Source: Erythroxylum novogranatense (lineage: Eukaryota; Streptophyta; Magnoliopsida; Malpighiales; Erythroxylaceae). Taken from it: a DNA stretch of 64,000 nt. Below the pieces are notes generated by a model that was not told the DNA's origin, did no database searches, and saw nothing but the letters and a program-made list of their open reading frames with translations. The position numbers and the translations under genes were made by a program. The DNA is taken from contig CM057231.1 of assembly GCA_029891385.1 (NCBI GenBank), positions 64,463,103 to 64,527,102 on the forward strand. Direction: 5' to 3'. Below, in pieces: positions 1-11,526 of this stretch (positions are counted from its first letter, which is position 1; each line of letters starts with the position of its first letter).

Positions 1-1073
1 CCTCTCAATGATCTCATAAGGACCAATGTACCTAGGGCTTAACTTGCCCTTTTTACCGAATCTCAGCACTCCTCTCCATGGTGACACTCGTAGGAACACC
101 TTGTCCCCACACTATACTCCATCTCCCTCTGATGTTGATCCACATAACTCTTCTGTCTATCTTGAGTCGCTTTTATTCGTCTCCGAACCAGCTTTACCTT
201 GTCCACTGTATCCTGAATTAGCTTTGGACCCTCAATCATTCTTACACCCTCTTCATCCCAATATAGAGGCGATCGACACTGTCTTCCATATAAGGCCTCA
301 TATGGTGCCATCCCGATGCTACTGTGATAATGATTATTATAGGCAAATTCAATCAAAGCCAAATACTGATCCCATGCTCCTCTAAACTCCAACACACAGG
401 CTCGTAGCATATCTTCAACAGTCTTGATTGTCCTCTCATTCTGTCCATTTGTCTGAGGATGAAATGATGTGCTGAAGTTCAACTTAGTTCCCATAGCAGT
501 CTGCAAGCTCTTCCAAAATCTCGAAGTAAATCTCGGATCTCTGTTTGATACTATGGACATTGGAATCCCGTGTAGTCTCACCACCTCATTTACATATTTC
601 TGGGCTAACTGATCAAGTGAGTTATTCTCTCTCACTGGTAAAAAGTGGGCTGATTTAGTCAACCGGTCCACTATGACCCATATAGCATCATGCTGTCTCG
701 GAGTCTTTGGCAAACCCATGATGAAGTCCATGGTGATTCATTCCCATTTCCACTTTGGAATGGGCAATGAATGTAACTTCCCTACTGGAGCTTAGTGCTC
801 GACCTTGACTTGTTGGCACGTCATACACTTAAACGCATACTCTGCCACTTGCTTCTTCATTCCTGGCCACCAAAAGTGTTGTTTCAGCGTGTTATACATC
901 TTAGTAGTACCAGGATGCATAGCATAGGCGGCCATATGAGCTTCCTCAAGAATTTCCTTCCTCAGATCATCTACATTAGGCACACAAAGCCTATGTCTCA
1001 ACCACAAAGTCTCATCCCTAAACTCAAACTCGGACTTCGGATTTGCCTTCACTTTCTCTATAAGCTTTACCAT
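1..1073 (-). pseudogene. Ty3/gypsy integrase (zinc-binding region and core), broken
   Basis: Read on the minus strand. An H2C2 zinc-binding segment (1073 to about 792, ending in CMTCQQVKVEH) leads into the catalytic core (731-63). Two in-frame stops separate them, at about 795 and 737. In the core, Asp2 of MDFIMGLP and Glu99 of NGQNERT are in place, but the middle acidic residue of the D,D-35-E triad is Asn63 (SNRDPRF where the family has SDRDPRF), which should abolish strand transfer. A one-base deletion near 110-120 shifts the frame. The continuation towards position 1 still reads as the usual post-core segment (SPRYIGPYEI), with the remainder beyond the window. Confidence 0.93.
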
Positions 1074-1088
1074 ATCAGAATCTTTGTT

Positions 1089-1732
1089 CTATACTCTTCT
1101 GATTCTATCATGTAGCATTGGCCTCAACTTCAAAGTAGCAATTAGTGCCTCATCTTGACCCAGATTTAACTCTACATTTAGAGCTCTCAAATGAAGCAGA
1201 TTAGGTAACCTTGATAACTGAATCTGAGCTGTACTGATATTAGACTTCCTGCTCAAAGCATCTGCCACCACATTAGCTTTCCCCGGGTGGTACTCAATAG
1301 TGCAGTCGTAATCTTTCAATAGTTCAATCCATCTCCTCTGCCTCAAGTTTAGCTCCCTCTGACTTAATAGATACCTCAGACTCTTATAATCTGTGAATAT
1401 CTGGAAAGTCTCTCCATATAAATAATGCCTCCAAATCTTTAGAACAAAAACAACTGCAGCTAGCTCTAAATCATGTACTGGATAATTGATCTCGTGAGAC
1501 CTTAATTGTCTCAATGCATAGGAATCACCTTGCCATATTGCATCAGTACACATCCCAAACCTTGATGCGATGCATCACTGTACACCACATACCCTTCGGT
1601 CCCTGACGGAATAGTTAACACTGGTGCAGTAGTCAACCGATGTTTCAACTCCTCGAAGTTCTTTTGACACTCCTCATTCCATCTAAACACGACATCCTTC
1701 CTCAAAAGTTTTTTCAGAGGAGCCGAGATCAA
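1089..1732 (-). pseudogene. Ty3/gypsy RNase H region, broken
   Basis: Minus strand. The part from 1732 reads into the RNase H start ([14 protein letters not shown], with the first catalytic Asp). A frameshift near 1520 moves the rest into another frame, which continues with [21 protein letters not shown] and ends with [20 protein letters not shown], the normal RNase H close in this family. A stop near 1090 separates it from the integrase linker. It would degrade the RNA strand during reverse transcription, but this copy cannot make an uninterrupted enzyme. Confidence 0.92.
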
Positions 1733-2578
1733 AGAAAACCCCTCGACAAATCTTCGGTAATATCCGGCTAATCCTAGGAAGCTTCAAATCTCCGATACAT
1801 TCTTGGGAGCTTCCCAATTCATCACTGCCTCTACTTTCTTCAAATCTACCTGTATGCCATCTCCAGTCACTATATGACCCAAAAATACAACTTGATCCAG
1901 TCAAAATTCGCACTTACTAAATTTAGCATACAACTGTTTTTCCCTTATAATCTGTAAGATAATTCTCAAATGATCAGCATGCTCCTTTCTACTCTTTGAA
2001 TACACCAAGATGTCATCAATAAATACAATCACAAATCGATCCAGGTAGGGCTGAAACACCCTATTCATCAGGGCCATAAAAGCTACTGGGGCATTAGACA
2101 ACTCAAATGGCATCACTAAGAACTCGAAGTGCCCATACCTGGTTCTGAATGCACTCTTAGGTACATCAGCTTCAGCTATCCTCAACTGATAGTACCCTGA
2201 CCTCAAATCTAACTTAGTAAACACCTGAGCTCCCTGCAACTAATCAAGTAAATCATCGATTCTAGGCAGTGGATACTTATTCTACATTGTCACCTGATTC
2301 AGCTGCCTGTAATCTATGCACAATCTCAGATTCCCATCTTTCTTCTTCACAAACAATATCGGAGCTCCCCAACGTGAGACGCTGGGACTGATAAAGCCCT
2401 TATCCAGTAACTCCTGCAACTGAGCCTTCAGCTCCCTCAGTTCTACAGGTGCTATCCTATATGGAGGTATAGATATAAGAGCAGTACCTGGAACTAAGTC
2501 AATAGTAAACTCTGTCTCCCGATCCGGCAGTAAATCCAGTAACTCATCAGGAAACACATCGGGAAATTCCCTAACCAC
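1733..2578 (-). pseudogene. Ty3/gypsy reverse transcriptase, broken
   Basis: Minus strand. The N-terminal part (2578-2282) holds [20 protein letters not shown] and the conserved [11 protein letters not shown] motif. The next part (2239-1901) holds [13 protein letters not shown] and the catalytic box FIDDILVYS, with both aspartates kept. The thumb/connection (1900-1733) reads as SFLGLAGYYRRFVEGFS and SAPLKKL. Stops occur at about 2283, 2239, 1902 and 1784. At 1902 and 1784 the stop replaces a Trp or Arg expected from the family. Together with the integrase and protease pieces this is a near-complete but dead pol. Confidence 0.93.
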
Positions 2579-2936
2579 GGGAATGTCCTGCAGCCTCTGC
2601 TCAACTCTAGTGTCAATGATGTGGGAAAAATAAGCCTTACATCCCCCTTACATCAATCTCAAAGCACTCATGAATGATATCATCTTGGCTGGCACTGCCT
2701 GACTAATTCCTTTGAATACTGCCCTTGGCTGACCAGGAGATTCCAGTACTACCTCCTTAGTATAGCAATTCATGATGGCTCTATGGGCAGTGAGCCAATC
2801 CATACCTAGTATCACATCTATCTCTCTCAACTGTAATACAATCAGTCTGTCTTCATCTCTACTTGATCAATCTTAATAGGGCACCCCTTGCAGACCTCTC
2901 TTAAAGCAATAGTACTGCCTAGAGGTGTACTCACCT
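2579..2936 (-). pseudogene. Ty3/gypsy protease, C-terminal half (split by E1)
   Basis: Minus strand. Contains IDVILGMDWLTAHRAIMNC, the flap/C-terminal protease signature of plant gypsy elements, preceded by LEVSTPLGSTIALREVCKGC. The N-terminal half, with the catalytic DPGSTHSFV motif, is at 19084-19330, on the other side of the 16.1 kb E1 insertion. The two halves meet exactly at the duplicated target CTAAT (2937-2941 and 19079-19083). Confidence 0.9.
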
Positions 2937-2941
2937 CTAAT
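2937..2941. repeat. Target-site duplication of E1 (left copy)
   Basis: CTAAT immediately before the TGTTGGGAAGG terminus at 2942. The same five bases follow the other terminus at 19079-19083. Confidence 0.92.
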
Positions 2942-4387
2942 TGTTGGGAAGGAAAAATCGAAAGAAAGGAACACAAGGCGGAAGCAAAATCATAAGCGAA
3001 AGCAAAGAATGGTATGTACAACACGAAAGCAAATCCAATCTTAATGCGAAAGAATTGAAAGCAAATCAAAACGAAACAAACATCAGATCAGATCAAATCG
3101 AAACCAATTTTTCGACACCCGTGAACAAATATTTTAGGAAAAACATCGCGTTGGAAATCTTAAGACTATCAGTCTAAACTAATCCAAATCCGTGGACATT
3201 TTCTTTCTTTCTTTCCTTCTTTATTTCATCATTTAATCCATCAAATACAAATCGAAACTTAACTTTCCTCAATCAATCTCTCAATGCATAACGAACTTCT
3301 TAATCATCTTCTTATACATTCGTACAAATCTAAAATTCATCTTTTAATCACTTCGTAATTTATTCCATTGCCATATAACCAATTTTCTTATCAAAAATTG
3401 GGCAGCATAACGACTACTTTTCATAAAACCCAAAACCTGCAAGGGTTAAAAATGCACTCCTATATTCCCACACAATAACCAGTATCATCGGACACCCCGT
3501 TCGGAAGCCAAATCACATTCATTCTCATATAAGATACAATGTCTTAATACAATCTAAACACAATCCAATCATTCATGAATTTCACAATTCCCAAAATCAC
3601 ATACACCATAATCAATTTTATACGCAATTACATTTATCCAAATATATCTTAAGCCATATACATATCAACACTAAAATCCGAATTACTCAAAATCTAACTT
3701 ATACAAATTACGAAAAATATGCAAAAAGTCGATATGACATCTTGACCGTTTTTCAACCGATCTCCTACTCGAAAACCTAGAGATGGGGATGAAAGGGGGT
3801 GAGCTTATAGCTCGTGGGTAACAGTTTATAACAAATAAATAAGCAAAACCTTTTAAAATGCTTTTCTTTTCTTTTCTTGCAGAAACTTTGTTTGAAACCC
3901 ATAATGCACATTTTCAAAAGTTCTTTTCTCACAGTGGTCGAAATCACAATTTCTAAAACATGAATGCATCAATCATAACACTTCACAATGCAAATGCACA
4001 CATAACGGCTCGAGAGTTCCTTAAACACGACGAATAAACAGAAGTTTATTGTAAACACAACGAGTCCGATTTCTCAGGATCTCGTAGCCTCTAACGGGCA
4101 GGCGGGAGAAGGCTAAGGGTCATCGTGCACGAGACTAACGAAATAGGTTCTCTCTTGCCTAATCACAATCACATAATCATGCTTAAATCAGTTTATCGAA
4201 TGCTCTTTTCGAATATATGAAATGCCAGGGAATTTTTGAGGTATAACACAAATGTATTTTGCAATTCATCAAAAGTTCATGCATTGAATCAATAATGATT
4301 TTCAAATCATTCATACAATGATGCAACATTTATGATGCAATTGAAATCAGAAAATCTCTTTGTTTAAGGAAAGCAGTAGTGGCTTAT

Positions 4388-7300
4388 TGTTGGACCCCAA
4401 ACTTTTGATGAAAATAGAAATATTAAAATGAATTTTAAATGAGAAAGAAATTGGTTAGAAAATTATGAATTTAAGGAAATTTGATGAAATTAAGAAAAAT
4501 TTATGAGAAATTGTGAAATAGTTGACTTTTTGGCCTTTGAGGTTGACTTTTGATCTAGGCATAATTTGAGAAAATGATCTACATGAAACTTGTAGATTAT
4601 GTCGAGAGCTTTTTGTGGACATAAAGTTTGCTATTTTTCGATGTCGGGATTGAGAGATATGATTTTCCAAAGATTTAATTGTTTTGAAAATGTTATTAAG
4701 TATAGATTTGCATGTGCTATACTTCGAGGCCACTCGTTGTATGGATTTAGTTTGAATTGGAATAAGTGGTCTTAATGAAAGTTGGAGCTTGTATTTCGAT
4801 CTTTCCGACGCCATAAAGTTTGTAATTTTTCAATATTGGGGCTAGGAGTTATGAGCGATGAAAAATTGGAAGTCGTTTAGGAAAAGCTGTTTTGGACAGA
4901 ATCTTTGATTGAGGTTTTGACCTCTTTCGAGACCTAATTTGATTTTGAGTTCTTCCGGGAAGTTGTAGAGCTTCCTATTACCTTTCCATAGATACTAAAT
5001 TCGTCAAATTCTGAGTTCGGAATTAAGAGATATGATTTTTGAAAGATTCAGTTATAAGTGGGTATTTAAGGTTTTGTAACTTTTGCTTGAACTCCGACCC
5101 TTTTGCAATCTTTTGTTATAAATCTTTCCTCCGACATCCGATTGATTTGATTCTTGAAGCGTTGGATTCCTAAGACAATTACGTTCATTTTTATGAAGAA
5201 TTATGATTTTTGGGAGATTAAATGGAAAGAGATTTATTGAACCAAAGTAAGAGATGGGTTATAGGTTATAAGTGGGATAATTTTCTGAACATGGTTCAGT
5301 TCTTTGCGATTTTTGGGAGTTATACAACTCCGATTGAGGTGATTCTTGCGGTCAAATAAAGTTAAGATATAGGGCTACAAATCATGTGAAGGGATCAAAA
5401 TTGAATTTCATCCCTAAGATTGTCAAATTCTGGACTGAAGTTATGTTAAAGTTCAGTTTCGGATTTTGTGCAGGTCAGTTAGTAATTTGGCCATAACTTC
5501 TTCGTTTTAGATCTGAATTGAGCGTCGTCAGTGGCGTTGGATTCGTAAGATCGAGAGAAACAATTTTCAAGAAGAAAGTTTGTTCAAATTATTTCATTTA
5601 GTTGCTCGAATTCAGGTCGTAATGTATCAGTTTTTCAAAATCCTGTGCAGGGGCAATGGTGGAATATTGCTCAAATGGAGGGGCAATTGGGTAATTGGCC
5701 ACCCATTAATGAAACACCAAAGTGGATGTCGTTTTAAGCCAAAGAAAGCCACGAATTGTCTGGAAAAATTAGAACAAAATAAGAGAGAAAAAGAGAACAG
5801 AAGAAACGTAGAAGAAGAGAGAAGAAGGAGATGAAGCAATCGGTTATGGAGGAGAAGGAGGAAAGGTGGAAGTTGCGATTTTTCCATGGGTTTTTCAGCC
5901 ATTTTCGTTTGTTTTTCAAGGGGGAAAGAGGATGAAAGAAGGTGAAAGTTCCATAGCTTCCAAGAATTTCGAAACTTAGAGAGAGAAGGTAAGAGAGAGA
6001 AAATTTTTATGTTTGAATTTTGATGAGTTTATTGGTTGATTTAGTTTAATATGATTATGAATTGAAGTTTCCTATGATTAATTAAAGAGATTAGGCTATG
6101 ATTATGCTTAATTTTGGATTAGGATGAAATGGAGTTTATGTTAAATTTTGAAAGTTGGGGGTTTTCGAAATTGATGTTGTAGATAGTTTGAATTAGTGAT
6201 GAATTTGAGATATCCTAAGTTAATTTTGATGTTTATGCTTTAGGTGAAGTTTAATTTGAAAAATTGTAAATTTGGAGTTTAGGCCAAATTAGAAATTTGG
6301 GGTTTTTGTGAATTATTGAGGTTTTTGTGAATTAATGGTGTAGAATCATAATTAAGAGTAGGAATTGATGAAATGTGAAATCAATTGTGAAGAAATTATG
6401 TTTTATGAGATTGAATTTGGGTGTATTGGTTTAGGCCAATTTTGAAAATTGGGGATTTTCAAAATTGGAAATTGAAATAGCTTGGAATTATGGTAAATTG
6501 GTGAATTCCTAAGTTAATTTTGAAAATTATGCTATTTATGATGTGAATTTGGATGATTATGGTTTAGGTTTTGTTAAATTGGAAGAGAGAGAGAAGCAAA
6601 AGTCAAATTGAAGCATTGGACAAGTTGCTTACATGGAAATAAGGTGGGTAGCATATTTATATTTTGATTTGTAAGCTATATGTGAATTTTGAAAAATTAA
6701 AGAAAGCAATTTGAAAAAAATAAAGAGAGCAAAAATTGGATTTTGATAGATTATTGTTTTGTAAATATTTTAAATAAAGATGATTAATGTTTGAAATTAT
6801 GATTTCGAATGATTTCGAAAAATTATTACAAGTTTAAATTCATTATTTCAAATGATATATAAATCGATAGAAATTTCGAAAATTCATTTGTTGTGTATGC
6901 ATTGATAAATATGCAAATTGTTGAATTGATTGAATGGATTGACTTATTTGAATTGTGTGTATTATGTGATTTGTGTGGCAAAGCAAGATTTTGAAAAATG
7001 CCTTGGTAATTGAACTTCTATTTTCGTTTATATGCAATATGGGTTTGGTAAGGTCCTTTGTGAGTCGTATTGTCTCTATGTGTATAGCCTTCACTAATAT
7101 TTGCCCGCTAGTGGCACGGAGCTCGATTTGGACTCCTTTCACGGCTACATTGAACGCATTGCGAGGAAGTGTAACACGTTTCATTCACGATCGCAGGACC
7201 GCTTATGCGGATCGTGCAAGACGCTCTGCTTGGACCTAGCTGCACCATTCGATATGTTATGTGTTTTCAATTTTGTTTCAGTATGTTGCATTCATATTTA

Positions 7301-8376
7301 TGAAAATTTGAGAATTTTGAAAAAAATAAGAAAAGTGAGATGACTATGAAAAGTTTGAAAATATGAAAAAAAGGGTTTGAGGAAATTGTTTGAAAAATTA
7401 TAAAGTTTGAAAAATTAGCCCTTTTGGCAAAAGCTTGTGAAAATGATTTCGCTTATTTATCGATTTATAAATGTGTTATCCACGAGCTTCCGAGCTCACC
7501 CCCCCTTCCATCCCCATCTCCAGGTTTCGAGCAGGAGATCGGATGAAAGAATGTGAAGACGTCAGTTTCGACATTTGTAGAAGTTAGATTTTGAGTAATC
7601 TAAATTTAAGTATGGATATGTATATGGCTTTAGATAAGTTTGGGAAAAATGTATTTGTGTATAAAGTTGAGAAATATGAATGATTGTGAAATTTGTATAT
7701 GAAATTATGGATAATTTGGGAATATATATGTATGATTGATTTGGGAATTTGATTAAATTATGAGTTTGATTGATGAGACTAGTGGATTGTATTACAATTT
7801 GAAGCAGTTTAGAAATAGGTTTGTGTTTATCTACTGAGATCCCGGACGGAGGGTCCGGTTGATTTTGATGTGTGTAAATTTATTTGGGCTTTTAGAAGTG
7901 TATTTTTGAACCCTTGCAGGTTTGGGTTAGGATAAAGGCAGTCGTTATACTGCCAAATTTTCGTTAGAAAATAAAGCGAAAATGAAGAAAAATAAAATTT
8001 AGATGTATGAAAGATGGATTTATGAGATTGGTATTAATGTTAAGAAGTTTGTTCTGATTTAAGTGAGATTTGGGATTTGTATGAGTATCCAAATATATGA
8101 TGATTTTGTATGTAATGGAATAAAGTGATTAAGAATGAAAAAGACAAGGACGAAAAAAAAAAATTATACCGGATTTTGGAACGTCTTAGGGTTTCCAACG
8201 CGACTATGTTCATTCGATCGTTTCCTTTGAAAATTGTTGTCGGATGTCGGATCCGTTTTGCTAAGTGTTTGTTTCCGCATTCGCTTTGCTTCTGCTTTGA
8301 TTCCGCTTCGGTTGTTTCGTTTCCTCCGTTCTTTGGCTTTTCGGTTGGGATCCGGTTCCCGGATCGGGTCCCAACA
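4388..8376 (+). mobile_element. Solo LTR S1 inside the E1 3' LTR
   Basis: A 3,989-bp unit beginning TGTTGGACCCC and ending GGGTCCCAACA, flanked by CTTAT on both sides (4383-4387 and 8377-8381). No internal region, primer site or coding remnant is present, so it is best read as the product of recombination between the two LTRs of a former element. It is of the same family as S3 (27953-32216): both carry the same segments, for example around 7100-7160 and 7476-7560. Several short open frames (for example 5580-5834, 6973-7239, 8125-8394) lie inside and have no recognisable domain. Confidence 0.9.
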
Positions 8377-10020
8377 CTTATAAATCTATTATAAACAGGT
8401 ACCTACCACATTTCCATGCTTGAAGCTTGTCCAATGCTTTAATTTGACCATTGCTTCTTTCTTTCTTCCAATTGAAATTTCCCTAAACCATAATCATCCA
8501 AATTTAACATCATAATTAGCATAATCCTCAAAATTAACTATAGGAAACCCATACTCATCATTTTTCCAAGCTATCTAAAGCATGAATTTCTAAAATCTCC
8601 AAATTCCAAAATTGACCTAAACCAATTCACCCAAATTCAATATCATAAATCACAACATCTTCAAAATTGATATCATATTTCACCAATCCATGATATTTCC
8701 CATGATTCTAAAAAAATAATTTCCAAAAACCCCAATTACAAAATTAGGCATAAACCCTAATTAATTTCCATCCAAAATCGATCCCATTACAACATGAAAT
8801 CTCCAAAATTGACTTTAGAATTCACAAACCCATACCAATTCCAAGGTATCTAAACTAAAAACTCTTTAAAAGATCAAAGATCGAAAATCGACTCTTACCT
8901 TCATCTTCCCCAATTTCGGATTTTCTTAGTTCATGATGGAGCTCTCTTCATTCTCCACCTTTTTCTCTCTTGAATCAACATAGAAAGCTTGCTTGAAGAC
9001 CCCTAAAAATCAAACCCTAGCTCTCTTCCCTTTTCTTTCTTCTTCTCTCCCGAAGCTCCTCTCATTCTCCTCTCTTCTTATTCTTTTCTTCTCTTACTGT
9101 TTTTCTATCTAAGTGTCGTGCATTCTCCTTATATATACTAAAGCTCACTCTTCTTATTTACCAACTTGCCATTAATGAGTGCATAATGTCCAATTTGCCC
9201 TTACATGTAAGGCTTATAACATAACAGCTTAAGTGATCTTCCAATAATGTCCTTTCTAAAAACTGACATCTTGTCTCCTTATTTCCATCAGGTATCTGAA
9301 GTCATTTGACAAAACTTTCTTCTATAGAAATGTCCCTCTATGTCTTACAAATCCATCGCTTCAAGAATCAGATCGATCAAAGCTCTATAACTCAAGATAT
9401 CTCCGAAATACTGAAGTTTGTTCTTCAGACCCGAGGCTGAACACTACACCTAACTTCCGACCCGAATTTGGAAGTCTTAGAGGCTAAATTATAGATCGGC
9501 TCCTTCATAACATTTGTAGCCCCATGTCTCTATTTTCATTAGCAAAAAGAATCCGATCTATCCGAGCTCTACAGCTCAAGATATCTCCAAAATACTGAAC
9601 GATGTTCAGACCATTACCAAACTGAAACTAAACACTACATCTAATTCCGATCCGAATTTGAAAGTCTTAGAGGCTACATTATAGCTCAGCTCCTTCATAA
9701 CATTTGTAGCCCCATGTCTCTATTTTAATTTCCAAAAAGAATCAGATCGATCGGAGCTCTACCGATCAAGATATCTCCAAAATACTAAACACTGTTCAAA
9801 CTTTTACAACCGATCAGCTCACTATAATCCAGCTATCTTTCTCCATTTAACGCCAACACCGATCTATCTAGTATGGGAAGATAGAAAAATGTCTTAGGAA
9901 TCCAACGCTTCAAAAATTGGCTTAATCGGATGTCGGACAATGAAGTTATGCTCAAAAGAGTGAAGGGAGGTCAGAGCTCGGTCAGAAAATCAAAGCTCGT
10001 CCAGAACGAAGATCGATCAG

Positions 10021-10122
10021 CCAACAGAGGTCGGCTAACAAAGGTCGGCCAACAGAGGTCGGCCAATAGAGGTCGACTAACAGAGGTCGGCCAACAGAGG
10101 TCGGCCAACAGAGGTCGGTTAG
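10021..10122. repeat. 15-bp minisatellite in E1 3' LTR (7 units)
   Basis: Seven tandem units of about 15 bp built around CAGAGGTCGGCCAA. The equivalent array in the other LTR (17800-17913) has eight units, so the copy number has changed since insertion. Confidence 0.85.
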
Positions 10123-11371
10123 CACCCAATCCGACCTTCAAACTTCTAACACTCATAACTTTTGACTCCGAGCTTCGAATTTTACAAACTCGGTACCATT
10201 GGAAAGGTAAAAGAAAGATCTACAATTTTCAAGAAGGACTCAAAGGCAAGCCTGGTCTTTAAAGGGGTCAAAAAGGTACTCAAAGATAACGGATCGATAA
10301 TCTCCTCAAAACTTTACACAGCATCTCAACTTGCAAATATCATAACTTTTTACCCAGAACTCTAAATTTGACAAACTCGGTGTCTATAGAAAGGTAAATG
10401 AACCCTCTACAACTTTCATGATGGCCTTAAAAATCAGATCGACCTCTAAATGGGTCAAAAATTCCACACAAACGGACTGGTCGATCAGCTTCACACTAAA
10501 CAGCATCAGAACTTCTAAAAATATTAACTTTCTACTCCCTTGTCCAATATTTTCGTGCTTTATATCAATGAAAAGATGAAAAACAAGCTCTACAATGTTC
10601 ATGAAGAACTCCAAAGCAATTTCAACCTCTAGATAAGTCAATTATTCAATCAAAGTTTCTACCCTGTTAGCAATCACCTAAGCAATATCCAAACTTCACA
10701 TTTTCATATATTTCAACCTCGACAACCAAGAATCGCATATTATACATCATTTTAAAGCTATTCTAATTCTCTATAACTTTCATGTAAACCATTTACTCCA
10801 ATTCAAACCACATCAGTACGGCGATCGGCCTCAAAACACAATACACACAAATTTATACTTCATAGTATTTTTCCAAACTAATGCCAAGTACACTTAACTT
10901 CGAAAACTCATAACTTTTGATTCCGATATCGAAAACTGTCAAACTTTATGGCTACAGAAAGCTCCCAACATAATCTACAAATTTCATGAAGGTCATTTCC
11001 TCGAATTCTGCCTAAATTAAAAAGTCAACTTTTAAGTCAAACTTTCTATTTTCTTCAAAATTTCACACTTTCACTTTCTATTTAATGCTTTTCAACTCCA
11101 TTTCAATCATCTCATCTACTTAAACTTTCATAACCAAAACTAGTCTTCAAAGTCATCAAAACTAATAAATTCTTTTTCTCATCAATTTCCTCAAGGCATA
11201 AAAACTTCTATAAAACCAAAAATAGTCTTCAAAGTCATCAAAACTAATAAATTCTTTTTCTCATCAATTTCCTCAAGGCATAAAAACTTCTATAACACAA
11301 TTCATATCCGAAAACACTCATTGAATTTATTTTAATATTTCTAATTTCTACCGAAAGTTTGGGGTCCAACA

Positions 11372-11385
11372 ATTCTCCCCCTCTT
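11372..11385 (-). other. E1 polypurine tract
   Basis: On the minus strand AAGAGGGGGAGAAT directly precedes the LTR terminus TGTTGGACCCC. This is the expected plus-strand primer position for a leftward-pointing LTR element. Confidence 0.85.
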
Positions 11386-11526
11386 AAAAGAATTTCGCCC
11401 TCGAAATTCCTATCTGAATAATCACCAAGTAACTTATTCTCTCAAATAATTTCTTCGAAATAATCATATTCAATCACTTTCTTAACTAATTCCTCATCAA
11501 ACATATTTCTCAACTTACTCGCAATT

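Larger units (their letters stand above)
2942..11371 (-). repeat. E1 3' LTR, interrupted by solo LTR S1
   Basis: Matches 14714-19078 along its whole length once S1 (4388-8376) and one copy of its CTTAT duplication are removed. The net length is about 4.44 kb against 4.37 kb for the partner. Most of the excess is an 82-bp local duplication (first unit from 11141, second from 11223). The two LTRs differ at a few per cent of positions by eye, so the element is not very recent. The short open frames inside are not conserved as genes. Confidence 0.9.

Noticed and set aside
2942..11371. Possibility that E1 is two unrelated insertions
   Set aside because: Perfect CTAAT at both outer edges, primer site and purine tract in the right places, and matching LTRs show one element.
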